Below are positions 1 through 9,100 of a stretch of 48,906 nucleotides of DNA, in pieces. Location: assembly GCA_944391065.1 (NCBI GenBank), contig CALXSH010000009.1, positions 1 to 48,906 on the forward strand, read 5' to 3'. A program made the position numbers and the translations under genes. The notes below the pieces were generated by a model. That model did not search any database and had not been told where the DNA came from. It was given only the letters and a program-made list of their open reading frames with translations. Numbering within the stretch: the stretch's first letter is position 1; every line of letters starts with the position of its first letter. Source of the DNA: an uncultured Kiritimatiellota bacterium. GTDB taxonomy: Bacteria; Verrucomicrobiota; Kiritimatiellia; RFP12; DVOR01.

Positions 1-116
1 GACTTTGGCTGGTTGGTGGCTTCCAATTTCCAACTTTGGGTTGTAAATGAAGGAGAACAGGTGACTAGGGTGTCGTATTCGGCCTTCTCTTGGATGCGCC
101 TGTCTACTCATTGAAA
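1..116. other. Left edge: possible beheaded gene start
   Basis: This stretch precedes the RHS homology. A good ribosome-binding site (AAGGAG, about 49-54) stands before a GTG at 61 that opens a reading frame of only about 17 codons, ending in TGA at 112-114, right where RHS homology begins (about 117). I infer that the start of some gene was cut off by the RHS segment. I do not recognise the short peptide, and it may be meaningless. Confidence 0.25.
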
Positions 117-1088
117 CAGGGCGACACCGTGATTACCATGTCCTTCGATTGCCTTGGTCGCCGCGTGGACTATCAAGAGACACGAGACGGTCAGGTCGCC
201 ACGCACTTCCGCTTTGTCTACGACAACTTCCTTTGCGTCCAACGATTGGACGCTGCCAACGGCAACGCCGTCCGCTCCGAGTTTGTCTGGGACCCCACGG
301 AACCCATCGCCACGCGCCCGCTCGTCATGCGCGCCAAGAACTGGGGCCTCAATCTCTTTTACACCCACGACGGCAACAAGAACGTCTCCGAGGTCTTCTA
401 CCACGCCCCACAGAACGGCATCGCCGCGCACTATGACTACGCACCCTTCGGCACCGTCACCCGTACCTTCAACGCCACCGAAGTGCTCGACCTCGCGCAG
501 TCGGGGACCACCGCCACGCTTTTGGCGCGCCGTTGGGAGAGCGCCTTGCTGGTGAATGTGGACAACGCCACCTTGCAGCGGTTGCTCAACCATCCCACCG
601 CGTGGGAGGTGCTCCAGAAGGTCGAGGGGTTCCGCAATCTCAACAAGGACGATGTGTCCATTTTGGTGAATCGCACGGAGGCCATCAAGGAGACCAAGCG
701 CGAGGGCAAGCAGACGGGCGAACGCGGGAAGCGGAAGCTCTCCGAGGAGGAGAAGGAATACAAGAGCAAACGCAAGCAAATCCAAGAGAAGCTCATCAAG
801 TTCGCCACGCGCATCCCGATTTTTATGTATCTGACCGACGACCGCGAACACTCGCTGAAAGAGGTTATCGCGCAGGTGGAGACGGCGCTCTTCGAGCGCG
901 TCACGGGGCTTACCCTCAGCGATTTCGGGCTGCTGATCTCCCTGGGCGTCTTCAATGACCGCGTGATGAATGCCGCGGTGCTGAATTTCAAGCGGTACGA
1001 AGACGCCAGCCTCTCCTATGCCGGCATTGACCGCCACGCAGCCGACCGCACGGTCGGCGCATGGGATACTGCCCTGCCCAGGGTATAA
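90..1088 (+). pseudogene. Chimeric remnant: RHS core fragment fused to helicase C-terminus
   Basis: A 332-codon frame opening at TTG 90, made of two unrelated parts. Codons about 10-126 (to about base 467) are RHS/YD-repeat core: GDTVITM, FVYDNFLC, FVWDPTEPIATRP, YDYAPFGTVTR. From about base 470 it becomes a helical, lysine-rich protein with VNVDNATLQRLLNHP, LSEEEKEYKSKRKQIQEKL, IPIFMYLTDDRE and a NFKRYEDASLSY ending. From memory this resembles the C-terminus of long DEAD/DEAH restriction-type (res-like) helicases of gut bacteria. The helicase motor domains are absent, so that half is a remnant. The RHS half lacks both the N-terminal repeats and the usual DPLG junction with a toxin. The fusion stays in frame, so a product is possible, but no ribosome-binding site precedes the start. 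Most likely a recombination scar; the helicase assignment is moderately sure. Confidence 0.6.
117..467 (+). repeat. Left arm of 351-bp RHS inverted repeat
   Basis: This segment matches the reverse complement of 48476-48826 without gaps, at about 90% identity by eye. Bases 257-352 are identical to the reverse complement of 48591-48686 (96 of 96 by eye). Both copies encode the same part of the RHS core. Confidence 0.85.
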
Positions 1089-1144
1089 CCAGGCCCGTCG
1101 CGTTTCCCGATGCGGCGGGAAAGGCGGACGGGGGGGCGGAAGTT

Positions 1145-1153
1145 TGCTATACT
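1145..1153 (+). promoter_or_regulatory. Extended -10 promoter of pyrF
   Basis: TGCTATACT matches an extended -10 (TG, one base, TATACT). The expected start is near 1160, giving a leader of about 32 nt that contains GGAG before pyrF. No clear -35 is seen. The same nine bases recur before the LysM lipoprotein gene (19628-19636). Confidence 0.6.
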
Positions 1154-1191
1154 CCCGGTCACACTTTTACGACAGCATAACGGAGAGTATC

Positions 1192-1908
1192 ATGGCTGAT
1201 CTGATTGTCGCACTGGACGTTCCCACCCGCAACGACGTCATTGCTACGCTGAACACACTCGGCGATTCCGTGGATTTCTACAAAATCGGCCTGGAGCTTT
1301 TTACGGCGGAGGGACCGGATATCGTCAAAATCGTGAAGGATGCCGGCAAGCGGGTCTTTCTTGATCTGAAGCTGCACGACATCCCGCGCACGGTCGAGCG
1401 CGCGGTGGCTTCTGGGGCCCGTCTGGGGGTGGATCTGATGACGATTCACAGCACCGGGGGCAAGGCCATGATCCGCGCCGCGGCGGAGTCGGCGGCGGCG
1501 TTTGGGGCGGCGGCGCCGAAAATCCTGGCGGTGACGGCCCTGACCTCGCTCGACCAGAGCGACCTGACGGATCTGGGAATTTCCCGCGAGATGCCCGCGC
1601 ACGTCGAGGCCATGGGGCTTCTGGCCGTGACCCAGGGGGCCGACGGCATTGTCTGCTCGCCGAAGGAGGTGGCGAACATGAAGCGTGTGCTGACGGCCGC
1701 CGCCGGCGGACGTCAGGTCGTGCTGGTGACGCCCGGCGTGCGTCCGGCCGGCGCCGACGTGGGCGATCAGAAGCGGGTGGCGACGCCTTCGGGTGCCGTG
1801 CGCGACGGGTCGACCCATCTGGTCGTCGGCCGGCCGATCCTGGCGGCGGCCGATCCGGTCGCCGCGGCCCGTGCCATCCGTGCCGAGATGGATGCCGCTG
1901 CCGTCTGA
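1192..1908 (+). CDS. pyrF: Orotidine 5'-phosphate decarboxylase
   Basis: Converts OMP to UMP, the last step of de novo pyrimidine synthesis, in the cytoplasm. The 238-residue length is normal. The N-terminus has the family pattern LIVALDVP, and the active-site signature DLKLHDIPRTV lies near residues 60-70 with the catalytic Asp-x-Lys-x-x-Asp set. The phosphate-binding end reads VTPGVRP and later VVGRPI. The frame stays open upstream to 1018, but ATG 1192 is chosen because GGAGAG lies 5 bp upstream and the homology begins there. It is first in a same-strand run with glyS, 77 bp on. That gap holds GC-rich inverted repeats and an AAGGAG site for glyS. Confidence 0.95.
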   Translation: MADLIVALDVPTRNDVIATLNTLGDSVDFYKIGLELFTAEGPDIVKIVKDAGKRVFLDLKLHDIPRTVERAVASGARLGVDLMTIHSTGGKAMIRAAAESAAAFGAAAPKILAVTALTSLDQSDLTDLGISREMPAHVEAMGLLAVTQGADGIVCSPKEVANMKRVLTAAAGGRQVVLVTPGVRPAGADVGDQKRVATPSGAVRDGSTHLVVGRPILAAADPVAAARAIRAEMDAAAV

Positions 1909-1985
1909 TTTTTCAGTATCCCGCCGCATTGCGGCATCAAGCGCGGCCGTCCGTCAGGGCGGCCGCACCCATAAGGAGCAACGAT

Positions 1986-3746
1986 ATGGACAAGAAGGCC
2001 GCCCCGAAGAGTTCGCTTGACGCGCTGGTTTCGCTGTGCAAGCGCCGTGGGTTTATTTTTCAGAGTTCGGAGGTCTACGGCGGGTTTGCCGGTTTTTGGG
2101 ACTACGGCCCGCTGGGCTGCGAACTGAAGCGCAACATCAAGGAGAGCTGGTGGAAGGCTACCGTCCGCAACCGTGAGGACGTCGAGGGTCTGGACGCCTC
2201 GATCATCATGCATCCGGCGGTCTGGAAAGCTTCCGGGCATCTGGACACCTTCTCCGACCCGATGAGCATGTGCAAGGGCAACTGCCGCAAGCTGATGCGC
2301 GCCGACCAGATCTGGGACATTTTCGACGAAAGCCCGATCGCGGAGGCGCTGCGCGGGATGCTCGGCGATGCCGGACGCATCGCGACCTGGTGCAAGGGCA
2401 AAGGCAAAGGCGTCGCCCCCGGCCTCTACACGGTGCAGCATCCCGAGCATCTGGAGACCATTTTCGAGCAGCTCAAGAGCGTGACCGATCTGCACGCACT
2501 CTATGTGCTGCTGGCGACGCCGGCGGGCGAACCGGAGGCTCTGCCGTGCCCGAACTGCGGCGGCGTCATGACCGAACCGCGGCCGTTCAACCTGATGTTC
2601 AAGACGGTCGTCGGCCCGATTGACGATCCCTCCAATGTGGCGTATCTGCGCCCCGAGACGGCGCAGGCCATCTTTGCCGAATTCCCCAACGTGCTGACAT
2701 CCAGCCGCCAGATGCCGCCCTTCGGCATCGGTCAGATCGGTAAGAGCTTCCGCAACGAGGTCACCCCGCGCAACTACATTTTCCGCTCCCGCGAGTTTGA
2801 GCAGATGGAGCTCGAGTTCTTCATCAAGCCCGACGAGGCCATCGAACTCCTCTGCGGCCATGTCGCCAAACTGACGCCCGAGACCGACCTCTCCGAGCCG
2901 CAGCCGGACTGGGGGTGGGAGTGCTGGCACAAGTACTGGGTCGAGCAGCGCAAGCAGTGGCTGATTGCCAACGGCCTGCCGAAGGATTCCTTCGTCGAAT
3001 ACTGGCAGAAGCCCGACGAACTGGCCCACTACGCCCGCGCCTGTGTCGACATTGAGTACCGTTTCCCCTTCGGCACGCAGGAGCTCGAGGGCATTGCGGC
3101 CCGTTCCGATTTCGACCTCAGTCGCCACCAGGAGCACTCCGGCAAGAGCATGGAGGTCTTCGACGAACCCCTGAAGCTTGCGGTTCGCAGGCTCTCAGAC
3201 GAGGAGAAGGCGGCCTTCCGCGCGAAGACCGTGGCCGAGTGGACGGCGCGCGGCAAGGAAGCCACGACGGCGGAGACCTTTGTCGACCGGCTCTTTGAGG
3301 GCAAGTACATTCCGCACGTCATTGAGCCCTCCTCGGGTGTCGACCGCATGGCGCTGGCCATGCTCTGCAATGCCTATGAGGAGCAGACCATCACCGACGA
3401 AAAGGGCAAGGAGGATGTCCGCACGGTGCTTCACCTTGCGCCTTCGATTGCGCCTGTGAAGGTCGCTGTCTTCCCGCTCGTGAAGAACAAGCCCGAACTC
3501 TACGCCAAGGCCCGCGAGATTTACCGCAGCATCCGCACGCTGTGCAACTGCTACTGGGATGAGTCCGGTGCCATCGGCCGCCGCTACCGCCGTCAGGACG
3601 AGATCGGTACGCCCTGGTGCGTGACGGTCGACTTCGACACCATCGAGAAGGACGGTACGGTGACCCTCCGTGACCGCGACACGATGACCCAGGAACGCGT
3701 GACCCTTGAGGACCTCCGCCGCCGCATCATGGAGGAGGTGCTCTGA
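1986..3746 (+). CDS. glyS: Glycyl-tRNA synthetase, homodimeric class II
   Basis: Charges tRNA-Gly with glycine. 586 residues, of the single-chain alpha2 type (archaeal, eukaryotic and some bacterial), not the alpha2beta2 type. The N-terminus has the family block RRGFIFQSSEVYGGFAGF and DYGPLG. Class II signatures follow: YLRPETAQAIF (near motif 1), FRNEVTPRNYIFRSREFEQ (motif 2) and EPSSGVDRMALAML (motif 3). A CPNCGG pair may bind metal. The C-terminal anticodon-binding domain is complete. The start at 1986 is set by AAGGAG 8 bp upstream; the frame continues to 1929 with no site. Its stop overlaps the next start (TGATG), indicating translational coupling. Confidence 0.95.
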   Translation: MDKKAAPKSSLDALVSLCKRRGFIFQSSEVYGGFAGFWDYGPLGCELKRNIKESWWKATVRNREDVEGLDASIIMHPAVWKASGHLDTFSDPMSMCKGNCRKLMRADQIWDIFDESPIAEALRGMLGDAGRIATWCKGKGKGVAPGLYTVQHPEHLETIFEQLKSVTDLHALYVLLATPAGEPEALPCPNCGGVMTEPRPFNLMFKTVVGPIDDPSNVAYLRPETAQAIFAEFPNVLTSSRQMPPFGIGQIGKSFRNEVTPRNYIFRSREFEQMELEFFIKPDEAIELLCGHVAKLTPETDLSEPQPDWGWECWHKYWVEQRKQWLIANGLPKDSFVEYWQKPDELAHYARACVDIEYRFPFGTQELEGIAARSDFDLSRHQEHSGKSMEVFDEPLKLAVRRLSDEEKAAFRAKTVAEWTARGKEATTAETFVDRLFEGKYIPHVIEPSSGVDRMALAMLCNAYEEQTITDEKGKEDVRTVLHLAPSIAPVKVAVFPLVKNKPELYAKAREIYRSIRTLCNCYWDESGAIGRRYRRQDEIGTPWCVTVDFDTIEKDGTVTLRDRDTMTQERVTLEDLRRRIMEEVL

Positions 3747-5455
3747 TGTGCCGCGGATTTCTTCGCGGCGCCGTCTGCGTCGCTGCGCTTCTGCTGCTCC
3801 TCTGCGTGCTGCCCCTGACCATGCTCCGTGCCGCGGGCAAGGGACCCGATATTGCGGTCACGGAACTTCCCGGGCTCTGGTCCTCCGGCACCCCGCCGAC
3901 GGTCTGGGCGCAGGATGAGCTCTACGTTCTCGAATTCTGGGCGACCTGGTGCGCGCCCTGCCGCGCCGCCATGCCGCACATGGAGGAGCTCTGGCAGCGC
4001 CTTCAGTCCAAGGGCGTCCACGTCATCGGCATTAATGTCTGGGAGAAGCGTTCGCCTCAGGAGATCACGGACTTTCTCGCCAAGCAGAAGATCCCGCCGA
4101 CCTATCCGATCGCGCTGGCGCGCAGCAATGCGCTGACCTCCAAGCTCAACATTAACGGCATCCCGAACACGGTAGTCCTCCGCAACGGCTCCGTCCTCTG
4201 GCAGGGCCATCCTGCTGAGCTCACCGAATCCATGCTTCTGGCCATGCGCGAGGGCAAAGATCCGAACGCGGTGAAAAAGGAGGCGCCGAAGGCCGAGCCC
4301 GAGGATCCCTTTGCCGTCCTGATTGCCAAGGAACAGGAGGCCGACAAGGCCGCCCTCGCCGGTGACTGGGCGGAGGCCGTCCGCCTGGAGACAGAGGCCA
4401 TCCTGGCCCATCCGCTTCAGAAGCGCCTGACCAAGCCCTATATTCCTGAGACGACGCCCGAGCGCCGTTCGCTCCGTATCGCGGACGATGCCGGCCTTCC
4501 CGCCATCGAAGGCGATGCGGCCGCGCCCTATGCCGCGCTGCTGGGCCGTCCGTTGCCCAAGGCTGACGGCGCGCTGACGGTCGTTTCCCTCTGGCGCTTC
4601 CCGTGGTGGGTCGCCACCATCAATCACGAGACGGCCATGTTCCTGCCCGGTGCGGAAGAGGATGCCTTCTTCGGGGCGCCCTTCCGGCTCTACACCGTGA
4701 CGGATGCCGCGCGCGAACGGCAGGCCATCCGCCTCCTCCAGCAGGTTCCCTTTGACTTGCCCAAGCTCACTTACGTGCCCAATCCGGACAAGGACCTCTT
4801 CGGCTTCACCGACCGCTGCAACTATCCCTTCGTCGCTATCTTCGTCGGCGAGGAGCTGGTCTGGCGAGGCGCGCTGGAATTGGCTCCGCGTGTCTTTGCC
4901 GGTCCGCTGAAGTCTGCCGATGAGTACCGCGCGGCCATTGAGAAGGACCGTGCCGAAGGCGAGGCGGAGTTTGCGCGCTTCAAGGCGCTCCGCGAAGCCG
5001 AAGGCGCTGAGTGCGAACGTCTCCTGAAGGAGCTCCGGGAGGACCTGCCGATGGGCGGCTACGCGTCGCCTTTCATGCAGTATCTCTTCGCTGTGCCCTT
5101 CGAAAAGCGTGACACGGATGCCGGTCTGCAGCTGCTGCGGCGTCTCGAGACCGCTTACGCCGACAACCGCTCCGCGCTGGTGATGCTGCTCAAGGTCTGC
5201 CAGTCCTGGCCCGAGCTGGACGATGTCTCCGGAGCGGAACGCAGCCGCGTCGCCGAACGCCTGGCCGAACTCTGCGCCCGCGCCTCGACGCCCGGCCGCA
5301 CCGAGGCCTGGTACGTCTACGCCGCCGACGTCGCCAACGCATCGGGGGACCGTGAACGCGAGACGGCCATGGTCCGTAAGGCACTGGAGGCTTCGCCCGC
5401 CGCTGTCCGCCTGATGGACTTCCGCGCGAAACGCCGCTCGCTGCCGTCGCGCTGA
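3746..5455 (+). CDS. Exported TlpA/ResA-like thioredoxin-fold protein with helical C-terminal region
   Basis: 569 residues. Residues 1-30 are a signal peptide or signal anchor with a long Leu/Ala/Val core. A thioredoxin domain follows: EFWATWCAPCRAAMPHME has the redox pair at C69 and C72, and a cis-Pro-type GIPNTVVLRNG loop comes about 75 residues later. After residue about 190 the protein becomes Ala/Glu-rich and helical, perhaps TPR-like, with no motif I can name; a second thioredoxin-like segment without cysteines may lie around residues 250-360. Expected role: thiol-disulfide exchange on the outer side of the membrane. It overlaps the glyS stop by one base and has GGAGGAGG inside glyS. 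A strong terminator follows. Confidence 0.75.
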   Translation: MCRGFLRGAVCVAALLLLLCVLPLTMLRAAGKGPDIAVTELPGLWSSGTPPTVWAQDELYVLEFWATWCAPCRAAMPHMEELWQRLQSKGVHVIGINVWEKRSPQEITDFLAKQKIPPTYPIALARSNALTSKLNINGIPNTVVLRNGSVLWQGHPAELTESMLLAMREGKDPNAVKKEAPKAEPEDPFAVLIAKEQEADKAALAGDWAEAVRLETEAILAHPLQKRLTKPYIPETTPERRSLRIADDAGLPAIEGDAAAPYAALLGRPLPKADGALTVVSLWRFPWWVATINHETAMFLPGAEEDAFFGAPFRLYTVTDAARERQAIRLLQQVPFDLPKLTYVPNPDKDLFGFTDRCNYPFVAIFVGEELVWRGALELAPRVFAGPLKSADEYRAAIEKDRAEGEAEFARFKALREAEGAECERLLKELREDLPMGGYASPFMQYLFAVPFEKRDTDAGLQLLRRLETAYADNRSALVMLLKVCQSWPELDDVSGAERSRVAERLAELCARASTPGRTEAWYVYAADVANASGDRERETAMVRKALEASPAAVRLMDFRAKRRSLPSR

Positions 5456-5477
5456 ACGCGTCGCCTACATAAATACT

Positions 5478-5513
5478 CAGGGGGCATCCGCTCGGATGCC
5501 CCCTGCTGTTTTT
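5478..5513 (+). terminator. Rho-independent terminator
   Basis: A 12-bp GC-rich stem (5478-5489 with 5494-5505), a GCTC loop and a trailing T-run to 5513. It closes the pyrF-glyS-thioredoxin unit just before the convergent HAD-like gene. Confidence 0.9.
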
Positions 5514-5533
5514 AGCGAGATGGGGCGGGGAAA

Positions 5534-6178
5534 TCAGGGGAGGAGCTTGGCTTTGAGCTTCGTCTGGAGGGTACGGTTGACCTGATCGCAGACGAAGAGG
5601 GCGCCCGCGCAGTCCTCAAAGGCCGTCATCGGGTCGGGAACGACCGCGGTACGCAGACCGATCTGCATGGCGGTACGGACGCTCGCGCCGCAGGAGACGA
5701 GCGCGACGGTGTGGCGGACGGGCGAGGTAAGCTCGACCATGGCGGCCTGCCACGAGGCTTCGCTGACGCCAACGGAGACGGGCGAGAAGTCGGGCACGAC
5801 GGCGATCTCCCTGGCGATGTCCTCAAAGAGCTCCAAGGCCGTATCGCGCCGCAGGTGGGTGACGATGCCAAGGCGGATGCCCGCATTGGCCAGAGGCCGG
5901 AGAAGCTGGCGGATTTGGGGTTTGGCGGCCATGGCGTTCTGCTGGAGCAGGGCCGTGTAGGTCGCGGCCAGACGGCGCTCGACATGGGCAGCATCGACGT
6001 TTTCCGGGAGAATCTTCCGCAGCGTGGGGCCGAGGGGACGGCCGTAGAAGCTGCGGACGAAGCGGTTGGGATCGTTGTCGCGGATGCCGTATTTGCCGAG
6101 TCGGTCGGCCAACACCTCGGCGGCCAGGGCGAAGCCCCCGAGAAAAATCGTGTCAAGTTCTACAATCAACGCAGGCAT
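5534..6178 (-). CDS. HAD-superfamily-like protein lacking catalytic acids
   Basis: 214 residues with the overall plan of a small HAD phosphatase (beta-phosphoglucomutase/Gph-like with a helical cap), but the motifs are degraded. Motif I, normally DxDGT, reads VELDTIF, so Glu replaces the nucleophile Asp and the Gly is gone. Motif II survives as GIVTHL. The motif III Lys is not evident. Motif IV, normally GD-S-x-x-D, reads SCGASVRTAMQIGLRTAVV with no acidic residue. It is probably non-catalytic, perhaps a binding or regulatory protein. It starts 2 bp after the smc stop, with GGAGG inside the smc end, so it is translated with smc. Confidence 0.65.
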   Translation of the reverse strand: MPALIVELDTIFLGGFALAAEVLADRLGKYGIRDNDPNRFVRSFYGRPLGPTLRKILPENVDAAHVERRLAATYTALLQQNAMAAKPQIRQLLRPLANAGIRLGIVTHLRRDTALELFEDIAREIAVVPDFSPVSVGVSEASWQAAMVELTSPVRHTVALVSCGASVRTAMQIGLRTAVVPDPMTAFEDCAGALFVCDQVNRTLQTKLKAKLLP

Positions 6179-6180
6179 AG

Positions 6181-9100
6181 TCAGGCCTCCTTTTTGAATC
6201 GCATGGAAAGGGTTTTTGAGACACCCTTCTCAGGCATCGTCACGCCGTAGACGATGTCCGAACCGGCAATGGTGTGCTGGTTGTGGGTGATGATGAGAAA
6301 CTGGGAGTGGACGAGGAAGTCCTTCAGCGCGCTGACAAAGCGGCCGATGTTGGAATCGTCCAGGGCCGCGTCGAGTTCGTCCAGCAGGCAGAAGGGCGCA
6401 GGCTTGATCAGGAAGATGGCGAAGAGCAGCGAGACGGCGGTCATGGTGCGTTCGCCGCCGGAGAGCAGGCTGATGGTCTGCGGCTTCTTGCCCGGCGGGC
6501 GGGCGATAATGTCGATGCCGCACTCGAGCGGGTCCTCCGCATTCTCCAGGAGGACAAGCTTGGCCTCGCCGCCATGAAAGAGGCGGGTGAACATTGTCTC
6601 AAAGTTCGCGTTGGCCTTCTCAAAGGTCTCGCGGAACATCTTGCCAGAGGTCTCATTGATGTCGCGGATGAGCTCAAGAAGTTCGTCGCGCGAAGCGATC
6701 AGGTCGGCCTCCTGAGTCTTGGTAAATTCGTAGCGCTCCTCGATGGCTTTGTATTCGTCGATGGCCAGGAAGTTGACGGGGCCGATGCGGTCGAGGTCGG
6801 CACGGAGAGTGGCGATCGTGCTCTCGAGAACGGAGTCGGCCGGTTCCGTCCCGCCCTCCGGGAGCTCCGGAAGATTCCACGTGTCGGGAGCGGTCGGGTC
6901 AACCATGTACTCGGTGGCGAGGCGTTCGGTCAGCGTCGTATGGCGGAGACGGTCCTCGGCCAAGGCGACCTCGGCGCGGTTCTTGGCCTCCTGCGCCTCC
7001 AAATGAAGACGGTGGGATTCGGCGACCTTGGCCTCAAGGCGTTCACGCTCGGCGTTGAGGGCCAGACGGTCTGCGCGGGCGGCCTCGAGCTGTTTGCGGA
7101 ATTCGAGAGTCTCGGCCTCCATACCGTCAAGTGAGCCGGTAATCTTCAGGTTCTCGTCTTCAAGGCGCTCGATATTGGAGAGGCAGGAACGGATGGAATC
7201 CTCGCGGCCGATAATGGTCGTACGGAGCTCGTTCAGACGGGCTTCGCAGTCGCGGAGGCGGGCCAAGGCATGTTCGCGCTTCTGGGTGAACCCCACCATG
7301 CGGTAGCGGGCTTCGCTGAGTCGGGAGGAGGCTTCATCCATGGCGCGCTCGAGTTCGCCAAGGCGGACGGAGAGGTCGGCACTGACAGCGGCGTGACGTT
7401 CGCGTTCGGCGGCCATGCCGTCGAGGGCGGTACGGGCCTGTTCGCGCGCCTCATCTTCGCGTCGGGTCTCGGCAATGATCTCCTCGAGCTTCGCGGAGAC
7501 CTCGGCGTGACGTTTGCCGGCCGCCTCGGCGTCGCGCGCAGCGGCGGCATAGGCGCCGTCGGCCAGGGCGGCTTCGCGTTGAGCCTTCTCCAGGGCGCGC
7601 TGGGTGTCGCGCTGCTTCAGGGCAATGGCCTCCAGCCGAGAGGCCAGCTGACGGCTGGTCTCCTCTTCGCGTTTGGATTCGCTGTCGACCTCGGCAATTT
7701 CGCTGTCGATACGGGCGCAGGCGATGCGGCGGGCCAGCGGATTGGCATCGCCGGCCGCGGCGACGCGCGCACCGTCGCCGGAGGGACAAAGGAGTTCGCC
7801 CGCGTCGGTAACGCAGGACGTATCAGGGTAGGGGAGCTCAGGGAGCTCGGAAACGGGGGTATAGGGAGAGAGGAGACGTGCCACGAGACCTTCGAAGCCC
7901 GGTTTGGCCCGGATGCCAAACGGAAGGGGTTCGGAGGACGGGGGCGTGCCGCCGGCGGCCAGGAGGCGCAGCGTCGTGTCGGGGGCGCGTTCGGGAAGGC
8001 AGCCAAGGACGGTTCGGACGGCCTCTGGGCCGCGGAGAACGAGCGCTTCCGACCAAGGCCCCAGCGCGGCCTCGGCGGCCTTGGCGCGCTCGAGCGGGAT
8101 CTCGATGACGTCGGCAAGGGGCCCCAGAACATCTTCGGCGGTGAGGCCAAACTCCTCGGGGGCGGTCATTAGGCGGCGGATGAGGGCGGCGCGGTCGTCA
8201 TCGGGCTGGGCGGAGAGCATCTCCTTGCGCGCATTGAGCGCAGCGAGCTTCCGGCCAAGCGTCTCCTGACGGGACTTGGCCCCGCAGAGGTCGTCGGCAA
8301 CGAAGGAACGGTCCTCGTCGAGGAGAATCAGGGCTTCGCGGGCTTCTTCGGCGGCCAGGCGGTGAGCCTCCGCATCGCCTTCGGCCCGGTCGCGGACAGC
8401 AGCGCGTTCGTCTCGGAGGCGGAGGGCTTCGTCGCATTCGGCCTGGAGGCGGCCGCGCATCAGGATGCGTTCTTCGCGGCCGGCGTCGGCCTTGGCCAGA
8501 ATCTGCTGGCTGTAAGCCTGGCGGCGGTCGCATTCGGCAAGGCCGTCATGGGCGGCCTGGAGTTTGGCGCGGGCTTCTTCAACCTCGGCGCGGCGGTCGT
8601 CGTAGACCTCCTGAGCGGCGTCCAGGATGTCACGGATGGCTTCCTCTTCGTCGGCGAAGGCGTCGAGGTCGGGACGTTCCGCGTCCTCGGATTCGAGCTT
8701 TTCAATCTGCTCGCGGGCGGCGGCAATTTCGCGTTCGAGGCCGACGGACCAATTGCGGTATTCATCGATGCGGGAAAGATTTGTTCTGATACGGTCCTGG
8801 GCGTGTGTATGGCGCGCGGCGCTGGCCGTCATGGCCTCGGTCAGCCTGGCGATGGTGTCCTCGCCTTCGGTGATACGGGCGTTGACGGCGGCAATGGCGG
8901 CCGCGTCGGCCGCGTCGGACTGGCCGATGGCTTCGATGCGGGCGACGGCTTCGGCCAAGCGGACGCCGGAGTCGGCGATAACGGTCTCCAAGGCAGCCAG
9001 ACGGCGGCGGGAAAGGGTGAGGTCGGCCGTGCGGAGCTCGCTCCTAAGGTGCCTGGCCTGCTCGGCCTTCTCGGCCTGATTGCGCAGAAGCGTGCTCTGA

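Noticed and set aside
1018-1191. Upstream extension of pyrF
   Set aside because: The extra 58 codons overlap the helicase remnant, have no homology, and the ribosome-binding site sits before 1192.
1941-1967. Terminator or riboswitch/T-box ahead of glyS
   Set aside because: GC-rich inverted repeats exist, but there is no T-run and the 77-bp gap is too short for a T-box leader.
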